NCBI GenBank assembly: GCA_023428785.1
Contig: JAEYWU010000041.1
Location: forward strand, 1-14,785
Direction: 5' to 3'
DNA: 14,785 nt
Source: Pseudomonadota bacterium
GTDB lineage: Bacteria; Pseudomonadota; Alphaproteobacteria; Caulobacterales; Caulobacteraceae
Shown: piece after piece, positions 1 through 11,248 of the stretch
Layout: each line of letters opens with the position of its first letter
How positions within the stretch are numbered: position 1 is the first letter of the stretch
The notes under the pieces: model-generated
Databases searched by the model: none
What the model saw: the letters and a program-made list of their open reading frames with translations, nothing else
Told to the model about the DNA's origin: nothing
Position numbers and translations under genes: made by a program

Positions 1-1143
<1,143 letters not shown>

Positions 1144-1153
1144 CGGAATCCAG

Positions 1154-1177
1154 CCGGCCCCGGGCGACCGGGGCCGG
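1154..1177 (+). promoter_or_regulatory. GC-rich hairpin between rpoB and rpoC
   Basis: A perfect 10-bp stem (CCGGCCCCGG at 1154-1163 pairing with CCGGGGCCGG at 1168-1177) encloses the four-base loop GCGA, which fits the stable GNRA tetraloop pattern. It starts 10 bases after the rpoB stop. No run of T follows; instead there is pyrimidine-rich sequence with TTCTCTC repeated at 1181 and 1193. A full intrinsic terminator is therefore unlikely, and it would cut off rpoC. An mRNA processing or stability element, a pause site or a partial attenuator is more plausible; its function is inferred only. Confidence 0.6.
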
Positions 1178-1238
1178 ACCTTCTCTCAGACGTTCTCTCT
1201 CAATGATTTTCGCGGCTTAGTCCGCAGAAGGATACAAG

Positions 1239-5435
<4,197 letters not shown>

Positions 5436-5478
5436 GTCGAGGCGCCATCGCCAAGACGGTCGTCAAGATCATTGCAAG

Positions 5479-5509
5479 AAGCCCCGGAGAGCAATCTCCG
5501 GGGCTTTTT
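5479..5509 (+). terminator. Intrinsic terminator of the rpoBC operon, possibly bidirectional
   Basis: A perfect 12-bp stem (AAGCCCCGGAGA at 5479-5490 with TCTCCGGGGCTT at 5495-5506) has a GCAA tetraloop (GNRA type) and runs into five T at 5505-5509. It starts 43 bases after the rpoC stop. On the minus strand the same hairpin lies 8 bases after the stop of the convergent membrane-protein gene. It is followed there by the weaker tract CTTCTTG, so it may also terminate that transcript. Confidence 0.93.
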
Positions 5510-5517
5510 CAATGGCT

Positions 5518-6204
5518 TCAGTCGATCCCGCCATTGACCTCGGGTCTTGACCCCTCGGTGTAGATGACACCGCGGTCCATATCGCCCCAACCGAAGTTGG
5601 AGCCGGGTGTGGACGAGGGGCGGGCGTTGCCGCTGCCGGTCGGGGCCTCGCTGCGGAAATAGTCATAGCGGGCCTGGTTGCGGGCGGCGATGGCGGCCCA
5701 GCCGTCGCGCGGGTCCGAGCGGGGCGAGGGCGCCTCGCGCGGGGTGGCGGCCTGCAGGAAGCCCTCGCGGCAGGCGCGGTAGGCGGCGTCGGAGACTTCG
5801 CCGTCGCCCAGGCCACAGCGCTCGCGCCAGGACTGGGGAATGACCCGTCCCGGCGCCGTCGGGCGGACGCCGGGCGGCGGCGTATCGACCACCAGAGGCG
5901 CGATATCGGTCAGAACTGCGCCGGGCGTGGCCGGGCGCACGGCGAGCCGGGGCAGGTCCAGGGCGCGCTCCGCCGAGGACACATCGGTCGGCAGGAACCG
6001 GGCCGGTCGGGCGCGCGGCGTGATGGTGAGGTAGATGGGCTCGACCGGCCGCTCCGGTTCGGGCAGGGCCATCAGCTCGGGCCTCTGCGACATGATCAGG
6101 CCGAGCACCAGCACGTGCAGCACGGCGACGCCTGCGCCCGCCACGGCGGCCCTGCGTACGCCCGGGTCTTGCAGCCGCTCTGTGGCCCAGGCCGAAGCCT
6201 TCAT
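5518..6204 (-). CDS. Unrecognised single-pass membrane protein with TonB-like N-terminal layout
   Basis: I do not recognise the family of this 228-residue protein. Visible parts: a short basic N-terminus of about 17 residues, one hydrophobic segment at about residues 18-38 (AAVAGAGVAVLHVLVLGLIM), then a long Pro/Arg-rich stretch (EPERPVEPIYLTITPRARP) and a more polar C-terminal third with an Arg/Tyr-rich segment around 170-185. This layout (inner-membrane anchor, Pro-rich periplasmic linker) resembles TonB-type transducers, but no TonB C-terminal domain is visible. There are two cysteines, Cys130 and Cys145. The ATG is preceded by GGGAGGG (complement of 6209-6215), a strong ribosome binding site, which supports this start. 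It converges on rpoC, sharing the terminator region, and is divergent from the zinc-ribbon gene. Codon usage is GC-rich like its neighbours. A longer overlapping minus-strand frame covers part of it but lacks any such features. Confidence 0.8.
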   Translation of the reverse strand: MKASAWATERLQDPGVRRAAVAGAGVAVLHVLVLGLIMSQRPELMALPEPERPVEPIYLTITPRARPARFLPTDVSSAERALDLPRLAVRPATPGAVLTDIAPLVVDTPPPGVRPTAPGRVIPQSWRERCGLGDGEVSDAAYRACREGFLQAATPREAPSPRSDPRDGWAAIAARNQARYDYFRSEAPTGSGNARPSSTPGSNFGWGDMDRGVIYTEGSRPEVNGGID

Positions 6205-6314
6205 GCGTCCCTCCCGTCAAGCTGATGGGAGGCGGGGAAGACGGCGAAGTCGTGACCCGGTTGCGCCCGGGACGTGGCCACGCCATTTGAGACCCGTTTT
6301 CAACGGAGATCTCC
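6205..6314. promoter_or_regulatory. Divergent intergenic region with two perfect 10-bp palindromes
   Basis: These 110 bases hold the leaders of two divergent genes. CGTGGCCACG at 6273-6282 and GGAGATCTCC at 6305-6314 are both perfect palindromes. The second includes the ribosome binding site GGAG of the zinc-ribbon gene and touches its start codon. Both could be dimeric-regulator sites, but short palindromes occur by chance in GC-rich DNA. I see no convincing -35/-10 pair; TTGCGC at 6261 with CATTTG 17 bases later is only a weak match. Confidence 0.35.
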
Positions 6315-6665
6315 ATGCCGCTGCTGCTTTGCCCCAACGACAACGCCTCCATGCAGACCGTCAATCGCAACGGGGTCGAGTTCGACATGTGCCCGACCTG
6401 CCGGGGTGTCTGGCTGGACCGGGGTGAGCTCGAAAAGCTGATGCAGGCGAGCCGCGATGATGGTTCCGCCGGCCAGCCCGGCCCGGCGCCGGCCTATCAG
6501 CCGCAGGCCGCGCCGCCGCCCCAGCGCCCGCAGCAGGCCTACCATGGCGAGCGCGGCGAGCGAGGTGAGTACGGGGAACGCGGGGAATACGGCGAGCGGG
6601 GCGGCTACGACCAGCACGGCCGTCGCCGCCGTCGCGGCTTCGACCTGTTCGACATCTTCGACTAG
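6315..6665 (+). CDS. Small zinc-ribbon protein of the TFIIB-like (zf-TFIIB) family
   Basis: The 116-residue protein begins with the zf-TFIIB signature: CPND at residues 6-9, then after about 17 residues CPTCRGVWLDRGELEKL. CxGxWLDxGEL is diagnostic of this bacterial family, whose members are thought to bind one zinc ion; the biological role is not established. The first metal knuckle is CPND rather than CxxC, so Cys6 and possibly Asp9 would be ligands with Cys26 and Cys29. A Pro/Gln/Ala-rich linker follows, then six GER/GEY triplets, five consecutive arginines and the acidic-hydrophobic tail GFDLFDIFD. The ATG follows GGAG at 6305-6308 with good spacing. The stop TAG shares a CTAG palindrome with the stop of the convergent tRNA methyltransferase gene. 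It probably acts in the cytoplasm, since no signal peptide or membrane segment is visible. Confidence 0.9.
   Translation: MPLLLCPNDNASMQTVNRNGVEFDMCPTCRGVWLDRGELEKLMQASRDDGSAGQPGPAPAYQPQAAPPPQRPQQAYHGERGERGEYGERGEYGERGGYDQHGRRRRRGFDLFDIFD
6546..6599 (+). repeat. In-frame 9-bp tandem repeat coding GE(R/Y) triplets
   Basis: Six consecutive 9-base units encode GER-GER-GEY-GER-GEY-GER. Third codon positions vary (GGC/GGT/GGG, GAG/GAA, CGC/CGA/CGG), so the DNA has drifted while the peptide pattern stayed. That suggests either selection for the low-complexity charged linker or an older expansion. Confidence 0.8.
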
Positions 6666-7405
6666 GCCCAGTCGAGCGCAGCGTCGCCCTTGAGGATCGC
6701 TTCGGCCTGGGCGGTGTGTCCGGCGCCGGAGCGGTCGTGCAGGATTAGCGGCGGCAGGAGCTGCAGCGGCGCCTTGCCCGTCTTGATGGCCCGGACCAGC
6801 ACGCGCTTGGCCGGCTGATCGGCGAAGCCGTGGATCGGCCTGATCTGGAAGGATCCGGCCTTGGGCGACAGCAGAGCCAGGATGTCGGCCAGCCGGTCGG
6901 CCCGATGGATCATGACGATGGAGCCGCCCTCGCGCACCGCCTTCCCCAAGAAGCCGGTCCAGGCCTGAAGCCCGTCATCGGCGATCCAGGCGGCCCGACG
7001 TTCGGCCGCGGGCGCGCGTAGGGCGGTCTCGTCGTCGAAGAAGGGTGGATTGGACAGGGCCCAGTCGAACGGCGGCTGTTCGAGGGCCCGGAAGCCCGCG
7101 GCCACGTCGCCCATGGCGACGGTGATTCGATCCGACAGGCCGTTTGAGGCCGCGTTGGCGCGGGCCAGTTCGGCGGCCGGCGCTTCACGCTCCAGGCCGA
7201 ACAGCGTCACCTGCGGGCAGCGGGCGGCGACCTGCAGGAGCACGGCGCCGGGCCCACATCCCGCCTCGACAACGGTCTGGCCGGGTCGGGCCGGGCAGGC
7301 GGCGGCCAGCAGGGCGGCGTCCATCCCGGCGCGATAGCCACGCGTGGGCTGCAGGACACGCAATCGCCGGCCCAGAAGCCCGTCCTCTTTAACCTCTTGC
7401 CCCAT
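6662..7405 (-). CDS. trmN: tRNA1(Val) adenine-37 N6-methyltransferase (TrmN6/YfiC type)
   Basis: This is a 247-residue class I SAM-dependent methyltransferase. The SAM-binding motif I is VVEAGCGPGAVLLQVA at residues 45-60, with the acidic end of strand 2 in LFGLERE (about 68-74). The catalytic tetrapeptide NPPF at 119-122 (ALSNPPFFDDE) marks enzymes that methylate the exocyclic amino group of adenine. The N-terminal LLGRRLRVLQPTRGYRAGMDAALLA is typical of the TrmN6/YfiC group, which makes m6A37 in tRNA1(Val). Substrate choice rests on this resemblance; a related rRNA or protein target is possible but less likely. It is divergent from the polyprenyl synthase gene, separated by about 70 bp. The ATG has only a weak AGGG 10 bases upstream. 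Its TAG stop overlaps the zinc-ribbon stop by 4 bases. Confidence 0.9.
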   Translation of the reverse strand: MGQEVKEDGLLGRRLRVLQPTRGYRAGMDAALLAAACPARPGQTVVEAGCGPGAVLLQVAARCPQVTLFGLEREAPAAELARANAASNGLSDRITVAMGDVAAGFRALEQPPFDWALSNPPFFDDETALRAPAAERRAAWIADDGLQAWTGFLGKAVREGGSIVMIHRADRLADILALLSPKAGSFQIRPIHGFADQPAKRVLVRAIKTGKAPLQLLPPLILHDRSGAGHTAQAEAILKGDAALDWA

Positions 7406-7476
7406 TCGGCTAGACCCTGCGGCATTGGCCGAGGCGACGGAAGACCGTCAGCCGGCGGCGCGTTCGGAGTTTTCGT
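7406..7476. promoter_or_regulatory. Divergent promoter region between trmN and the polyprenyl synthase gene
   Basis: About 70 bases must carry promoters for both divergent genes unless one lies inside a coding region. CGGAG near 7465-7469 is the likely ribosome binding site of the plus-strand gene and decides for its TTG start. I cannot name a convincing -35/-10 pair. Confidence 0.4.
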
Positions 7477-8487
7477 TTGGACCCTGTCACGGCCCCCGCC
7501 GCAAGAGCCCCCGGCAGCGTCGATGCGCTGGTCGCGCTGGGCGCGGCCGATATGGCGGTCGTCGACGCCCTGATCCGCGAGCGGATGCAGAGCGACGTCG
7601 AGCTGGTCCCGGCCCTGGCCGAGCACCTGATCGCGGCCGGCGGCAAGCGTTTGCGCCCGCTGGTGGCCGTGGCCGCCGCGCGAGTCATCGGCGCCGAGGG
7701 TGACGCGCACCAGCGGCTGGCGGCGGCCGTCGAGCTGATCCACACCGCGACCTTGCTGCATGACGACATCGTCGACGGATCGCGCACCCGTCGCGGCAAG
7801 GCGGCGGCCCATCTGATCTGGGGCGCCGCGCAGAGCGTGCTGGTCGGGGATTTCCTGTTCACCAAGGCGTTCGACCTGATGGTGGACACCGGCTCGCTGA
7901 AGGCGCTGCGCCTTTTGGCCAATGCGTCTGGCGTGATCGCCGAGGGCGAGGTGCTGCAGCTGACGCGGGCGCATGACCTGGACCTGCCGCAGGACATCTA
8001 CATCCAGATCATCGGCGCCAAGACGGCTGCGCTGTTCGCGGCCGCCGCCGAGTCTGGCGCGGTCGCGGCCGATGCCGGAGAGGCCGACGCCGAGGCGCTG
8101 AAGGCCTATGGCCAGAACCTGGGCCTGGCGTTCCAGCTGGCCGACGATGCGCTGGACTACGGCGGCGCGTCAGACGCACTGGGCAAGGACGCCGGCGATG
8201 ATTTCCGCGAGGGCAAGGCGACCTTGCCTCTGCTGCTGGCCGTTCAACGGACGCGGGGCAAGGAAGACGCCTTCTGGGCCCGCGTGGCGCGTCCGGCCGA
8301 GCAGGTCGAGGGTGATTTCAGGCGCGCGCGCGAACTGGTGATCGGGACCGGCGCCCTGGGCGCGACCCTGGATCTGGCCGGCGACTATGCGGATGCGGCC
8401 AAGTCGGCGCTGGACCGGTTCGCGGACGGTCCCTGGAAGGCGGCTCTGATCGAGCTGGCGGACTTCTCGGTCAGCCGGTCGGCATAG
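7477..8487 (+). CDS. ispB: Long-chain trans-polyprenyl diphosphate synthase (octaprenyl/decaprenyl type)
   Basis: The 336-residue protein extends an allylic diphosphate with isopentenyl units to make the ubiquinone side chain. Family marks are GGKRLRP at residues 55-61, the first Asp-rich motif DDIVD at 96-100 and the second DDALD at 223-227, which bind substrate through magnesium; RTRRGK follows the first motif. The residue five before the first Asp-rich motif is a small alanine, which agrees with a long product, because bulky residues there shorten the chain. Alphaproteobacteria usually carry Q10, so a decaprenyl product is likely but cannot be read from sequence. The start is taken as TTG, preceded by CGGAG. 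The next in-frame ATG (residue 26) would remove residues that align with the E. coli IspB N-terminus. Its 3' end overlaps the convergent transferase gene by 17 bases. Confidence 0.93.
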   Translation: MDPVTAPAARAPGSVDALVALGAADMAVVDALIRERMQSDVELVPALAEHLIAAGGKRLRPLVAVAAARVIGAEGDAHQRLAAAVELIHTATLLHDDIVDGSRTRRGKAAAHLIWGAAQSVLVGDFLFTKAFDLMVDTGSLKALRLLANASGVIAEGEVLQLTRAHDLDLPQDIYIQIIGAKTAALFAAAAESGAVAADAGEADAEALKAYGQNLGLAFQLADDALDYGGASDALGKDAGDDFREGKATLPLLLAVQRTRGKEDAFWARVARPAEQVEGDFRRARELVIGTGALGATLDLAGDYADAAKSALDRFADGPWKAALIELADFSVSRSA

Positions 8488-9496
8488 CCCGGGCATCCAA
8501 CCCGCGGCTAAGCAGGGCCCAGCCCAACGAAAGCAGGCCGATAAGGATCAGCAGGATCGTCAGACTCCAGTCGGGGCTGATGCTGTCGACAAGGAAGCCG
8601 ACCGCCGCACACACCGCGGTGAGGCCCCAGACGCGCCAGGCCAAGGCGCCCGCCGAATGCCCTCCGATGCGCATCCAGCGCTGGTAGAGGTGGTCGTTGT
8701 GCGCCTGGAACAGGCGCCGCTTCGCGCGCGCCCGGCGGGCCAGCGTCAGCAGCACATCGACCAGGAAGGGAGCGGCCACAAAGGCGCCGATGTAGAGCGT
8801 CGCGTGCGGGTTCGGGCCGGTCGCGAGCAGGACCGAACAGCCGGCGATAATGAAGCTCGAGAACATCGCCCCGCAGTCGCCCTGGAAGATGCGTCGTCCC
8901 GGATGATTGTAGGGCAGGAACACCAGGTTCGAGATCGACGCCACCAGCAGGACGAAAGCCAGGATCGGCCGGTCCGGGTTGACGAGGGCAAGCGTGAAAA
9001 GGCCGATCGACTGCACGCCCACGGCCAGGCCATCGGACCCGTCCATGAAGTTGTAGGCGTTGATCATCACGATGAGCCAGATCACGGTTCCAAGGGCGCC
9101 CAGCCATGGCCCCAGCGGCAGTTCCAGCCCCGGCGCGATAGGCAGGATCTCGACGCGCGACACGAAGATCGAGAAGGCCAAGGCGACCCCGATCTGGACA
9201 GCGAGCTTCCAACTGGCCGGGAAGTCGAACACATCGTCCACCGCCCCGAGCAGGGCCACCACCGTGGCGCACAACAGCACCCAGACAGCCAGGCCCGGGC
9301 CCGGCGGAGGCGTCTCGATCACCACATAGGTCATCATCCCGGCCATGACGGCGGCGATGACCGCCAGCCCGCCTGCCGTGGCCGTGGGCCACGAACTCAT
9401 GCCTCGCTCGCGAGGCTTGTCGAGCGGCCCGACCTTGGACAGGACTGCGGTGGCGATAACCGTCACGAGGACGGTGACGAGAACTCCCCAGATCAC
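8471..9496 (-). CDS. WecA/MraY-family polyprenyl-phosphate sugar-1-phosphate transferase (membrane)
   Basis: This 341-residue multi-pass inner-membrane protein belongs to the family that moves a sugar-1-phosphate from a UDP-sugar to undecaprenyl phosphate (glycosyltransferase family 4, PNPT type). Motifs in order: LLGAVDDVFDFP with Asp87/Asp88; NAYNFMDGSDGL at 146-157; FQGDCGA at 204-210, where most relatives have GDxGS; and the cytoplasmic HNDHLYQR at 266-273, fitting the HxxHxYQR motif. About ten hydrophobic segments fill the rest. The WecA/Fuc4NAc-transferase branch fits better than MraY, since no other cell-wall cluster genes are present; the sugar is unknown. The start is GTG. It is the only start upstream of the first membrane segment, because the same frame is closed two codons earlier by the stop of the aminotransferase gene. 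No Shine-Dalgarno is visible, so translation is probably coupled to that gene. Confidence 0.9.
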   Translation of the reverse strand: MIWGVLVTVLVTVIATAVLSKVGPLDKPRERGMSSWPTATAGGLAVIAAVMAGMMTYVVIETPPPGPGLAVWVLLCATVVALLGAVDDVFDFPASWKLAVQIGVALAFSIFVSRVEILPIAPGLELPLGPWLGALGTVIWLIVMINAYNFMDGSDGLAVGVQSIGLFTLALVNPDRPILAFVLLVASISNLVFLPYNHPGRRIFQGDCGAMFSSFIIAGCSVLLATGPNPHATLYIGAFVAAPFLVDVLLTLARRARAKRRLFQAHNDHLYQRWMRIGGHSAGALAWRVWGLTAVCAAVGFLVDSISPDWSLTILLILIGLLSLGWALLSRGLDARAMPTG

Positions 9497-9502
9497 GCGT
9501 TG

Positions 9503-10720
9503 TCAGCCGACGCTGGCGCAAAAGCGCTGAATGCGGAGGCAGGCCTCCTCCAGCACCTCATCAGAGGTGGCGTAGCTGATGCGGAAATAGGGTGACAGGC
9601 CGAAGGCCTCGCCCTGGACCACAGCGACCCCTTCGGCATCCAGAAGCTCGGACGCAAAGACGCCGTCGCCGGTGATCTCGCGGCCGGACGGAGCCCGCTT
9701 GCCGATCACGCCCTCGATGGAGGGATAGACGTAGAAGGCGCCTTCCGGTCGCGGGCAGCGGATGCCGGAGGCCTGGTTCAGCATCGACACGACCAGATCG
9801 CGGCGGCGCTCGAAGGCCTTGGCGCGCTCGGCGATGAAGTCCTGCGGACCGTTGAGGGCCTCGACGGCCGCCCACTGGCTGACGGAGGAGGGGTTGGAGG
9901 TCGTCTGGCTGGCGACCTTGCGCATCAGATTGATCAGGGGCGTGGGCCCACCGGCATAGCCGATGCGCCAGCCGGTCATGGCGTAGGCCTTGGAAACGCC
10001 GTTCACGGTCAGAACCCGATCGAACAGATCGGGCGCGACCTGGGCGAGGGTGGTGAACTCGAACCCGTCGTAGATGAGGTGCTCGTACATGTCGTCCGTC
10101 AGCGCCCAAACGTGGGGGTGACGGCGCAGCACCTCGGCGAGGGCCTCGAGCTCGGCGCGCGGATAGGCGGCGCCGGTAGGGTTGGACGGGGAGTTCAGGA
10201 TCAGCCAGCGAGTGCGCGGGGTGATGGCGGCTTCCAGGGCTGCGGGCCGCAGACGAAAGCCGTCTTGCTCAGGGCAGGCCACCACGACCGGCTCGCCGCC
10301 GGCCAGGAGGACCATGTCGGGATAGCTGACCCAGTAGGGGGCCGGGACAATGACCTCGTCGCCCGGCGACAGGGTGGCCAGCAGGGCGTTGTAGATCACC
10401 GTCTTGCCGCCCGGGGCGACGTGGATCTGTCCTGTCGTGTATTCGACGCCGTTCTCGCGCGCGAACTTGGCCGAGATCGCGGCCTTCAGTTCGGGGATGC
10501 CGTCGACATCGGTGTATTTGGTTTCGCCCCGGCGAATGGCGGCGATGGCCGCCTCCTTGATGTTTTCGGGCGTGTCGAAGTCAGGTTCACCGGCGCCCAG
10601 GCCGATCACGTCGCGGCCTTCGCGCTTGAGCTCGCGCGCACGGGCCGTCACGGCCAGGGTCGGGGAGGGCTTCACCCTGGCGAGCGTGGCGGACTCCAGA
10701 CCCGAACCCGGCTTGGACAT
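9503..10720 (-). CDS. aatA: PLP-dependent aspartate aminotransferase (class I, subgroup 1b)
   Basis: The 405-residue cytoplasmic enzyme transfers the amino group of aspartate to 2-oxoglutarate using pyridoxal phosphate; subgroup 1b members often also aminate prephenate on the way to Phe/Tyr. The N-terminal GLGAGEPDFDTPENIK (around 40-55) is typical of the subgroup. NSPSNPTG ends at residue 183, with Asn180 binding the cofactor. TDDMY supplies Asp209 and Tyr212. VNGVSKAYAMTGWRIGY contains the Schiff-base Lys244. Arg380 in FRISYATS should bind the substrate carboxylate. All key residues are present. The ATG has GAGGA about 8 bases upstream (complement of 10728-10732). It is the first gene of a two-gene unit with the downstream membrane transferase, only 6 bases away. 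Which amino-acid pair it prefers cannot be read from sequence. Confidence 0.94.
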   Translation of the reverse strand: MSKPGSGLESATLARVKPSPTLAVTARARELKREGRDVIGLGAGEPDFDTPENIKEAAIAAIRRGETKYTDVDGIPELKAAISAKFARENGVEYTTGQIHVAPGGKTVIYNALLATLSPGDEVIVPAPYWVSYPDMVLLAGGEPVVVACPEQDGFRLRPAALEAAITPRTRWLILNSPSNPTGAAYPRAELEALAEVLRRHPHVWALTDDMYEHLIYDGFEFTTLAQVAPDLFDRVLTVNGVSKAYAMTGWRIGYAGGPTPLINLMRKVASQTTSNPSSVSQWAAVEALNGPQDFIAERAKAFERRRDLVVSMLNQASGIRCPRPEGAFYVYPSIEGVIGKRAPSGREITGDGVFASELLDAEGVAVVQGEAFGLSPYFRISYATSDEVLEEACLRIQRFCASVG

Positions 10721-10809
10721 GAAAAATTCCTCATGAAGGGACGCGGTTGTTTACGCGGCGCCGCACCATCGCGCAATGTGACGCGGACATCACCAATCGC
10801 GTTAGTTGC
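10721..10809. promoter_or_regulatory. Divergent leader between aatA and the small exported protein gene
   Basis: These 89 bases separate two divergently read genes and should hold both promoters. AATTCCTC at 10725-10732 is the complement of the aatA ribosome binding site. No purine-rich site precedes the plus-strand ATG at 10810, so that mRNA may have little or no leader. I see no clear promoter boxes. Confidence 0.35.
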
Positions 10810-11208
10810 ATGATCGCCCTGCTGTTCTCCCTTGTGGCCGCCGGCCAGGCCGTTGGACCGACGGCCCCCACCGAACTGCCCGGCGTGACCGTCGTCGGCG
10901 GCGAGTTCGAGTATCTGCTGCGTGTCGAACTGGCGGGCGCCCGCGCGGCGACGGACCTGGTGGTCAGCACCGATCCGGCGATGAACTGCGGCGCGGCGGG
11001 CTTTGAGGTGACGCCCGGTCCCTGGCGGCAGTGCTGGCTGAGGGGCGAACGCGGCGCACCCATCCTGCTGACGGCCCAGCGTCAGGGCGTCTATGGCCGT
11101 GACTGGGCTGTCGACTGGACCGGATGCGAACCGGTCGATGACGGCCGTAGCTGCACCGCCGCCATCGCCGGGACCATGCACGTCGGCGCGACGTTCCGGG
11201 ACCTGTAG
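10810..11208 (+). CDS. Small predicted exported protein with four cysteines, unrecognised
   Basis: I do not recognise this protein. From the ATG at 10810 it has 132 residues and opens with a short hydrophobic segment (MIALLFSLVAAGQAVG) that looks like a signal peptide cleaved near residues 12-16. An upstream TTG at 10747 would lengthen the frame but would bury this segment behind a charged leader, so the ATG is preferred. The mature part has four cysteines (in MNCGAAG, RQCWLRG, WTGCEPVDDG and RSCTAAI), enough for two disulfide bonds in the periplasm. Aromatic and beta-prone stretches suggest a small beta-rich fold. It lies 40 bp before a membrane-protein gene on the same strand and could share its transcript. 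The exact start is uncertain because no ribosome binding site is visible. Confidence 0.7.
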   Translation: MIALLFSLVAAGQAVGPTAPTELPGVTVVGGEFEYLLRVELAGARAATDLVVSTDPAMNCGAAGFEVTPGPWRQCWLRGERGAPILLTAQRQGVYGRDWAVDWTGCEPVDDGRSCTAAIAGTMHVGATFRDL

Positions 11209-11248
11209 GCGGGTTTCCGGCGCGGCGGCGGCAGGCTAAGTGCGTCCC

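Noticed and set aside
6261..6289. TTGCGC with CATTTG 17 bases downstream as a sigma-70 promoter for the zinc-ribbon gene
   Set aside because: Both boxes match the consensus poorly; spacing alone does not support a promoter call.
5663..6388. A 241-codon minus-strand frame overlapping the unrecognised membrane protein
   Set aside because: It is Arg/Ala/Gly-rich without structure, overlaps the zinc-ribbon gene start, and lacks the strong ribosome binding site that the 228-residue frame has.
7207..7974. A 255-codon minus-strand frame across the trmN start and the polyprenyl synthase gene
   Set aside because: It covers two genes with clear catalytic motifs in other frames and has no domain of its own.
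8657..9595. A 312-codon plus-strand frame across the WecA-like gene
   Set aside because: Its product is extremely His/Asp/Arg/Gln-rich and hydrophilic, the complement of a membrane protein; it also crosses the end of aatA.
10747..10809. N-terminal extension of the small exported protein from a TTG codon
   Set aside because: It would place 21 polar residues ahead of a clear signal peptide; there is no ribosome binding site at the TTG.
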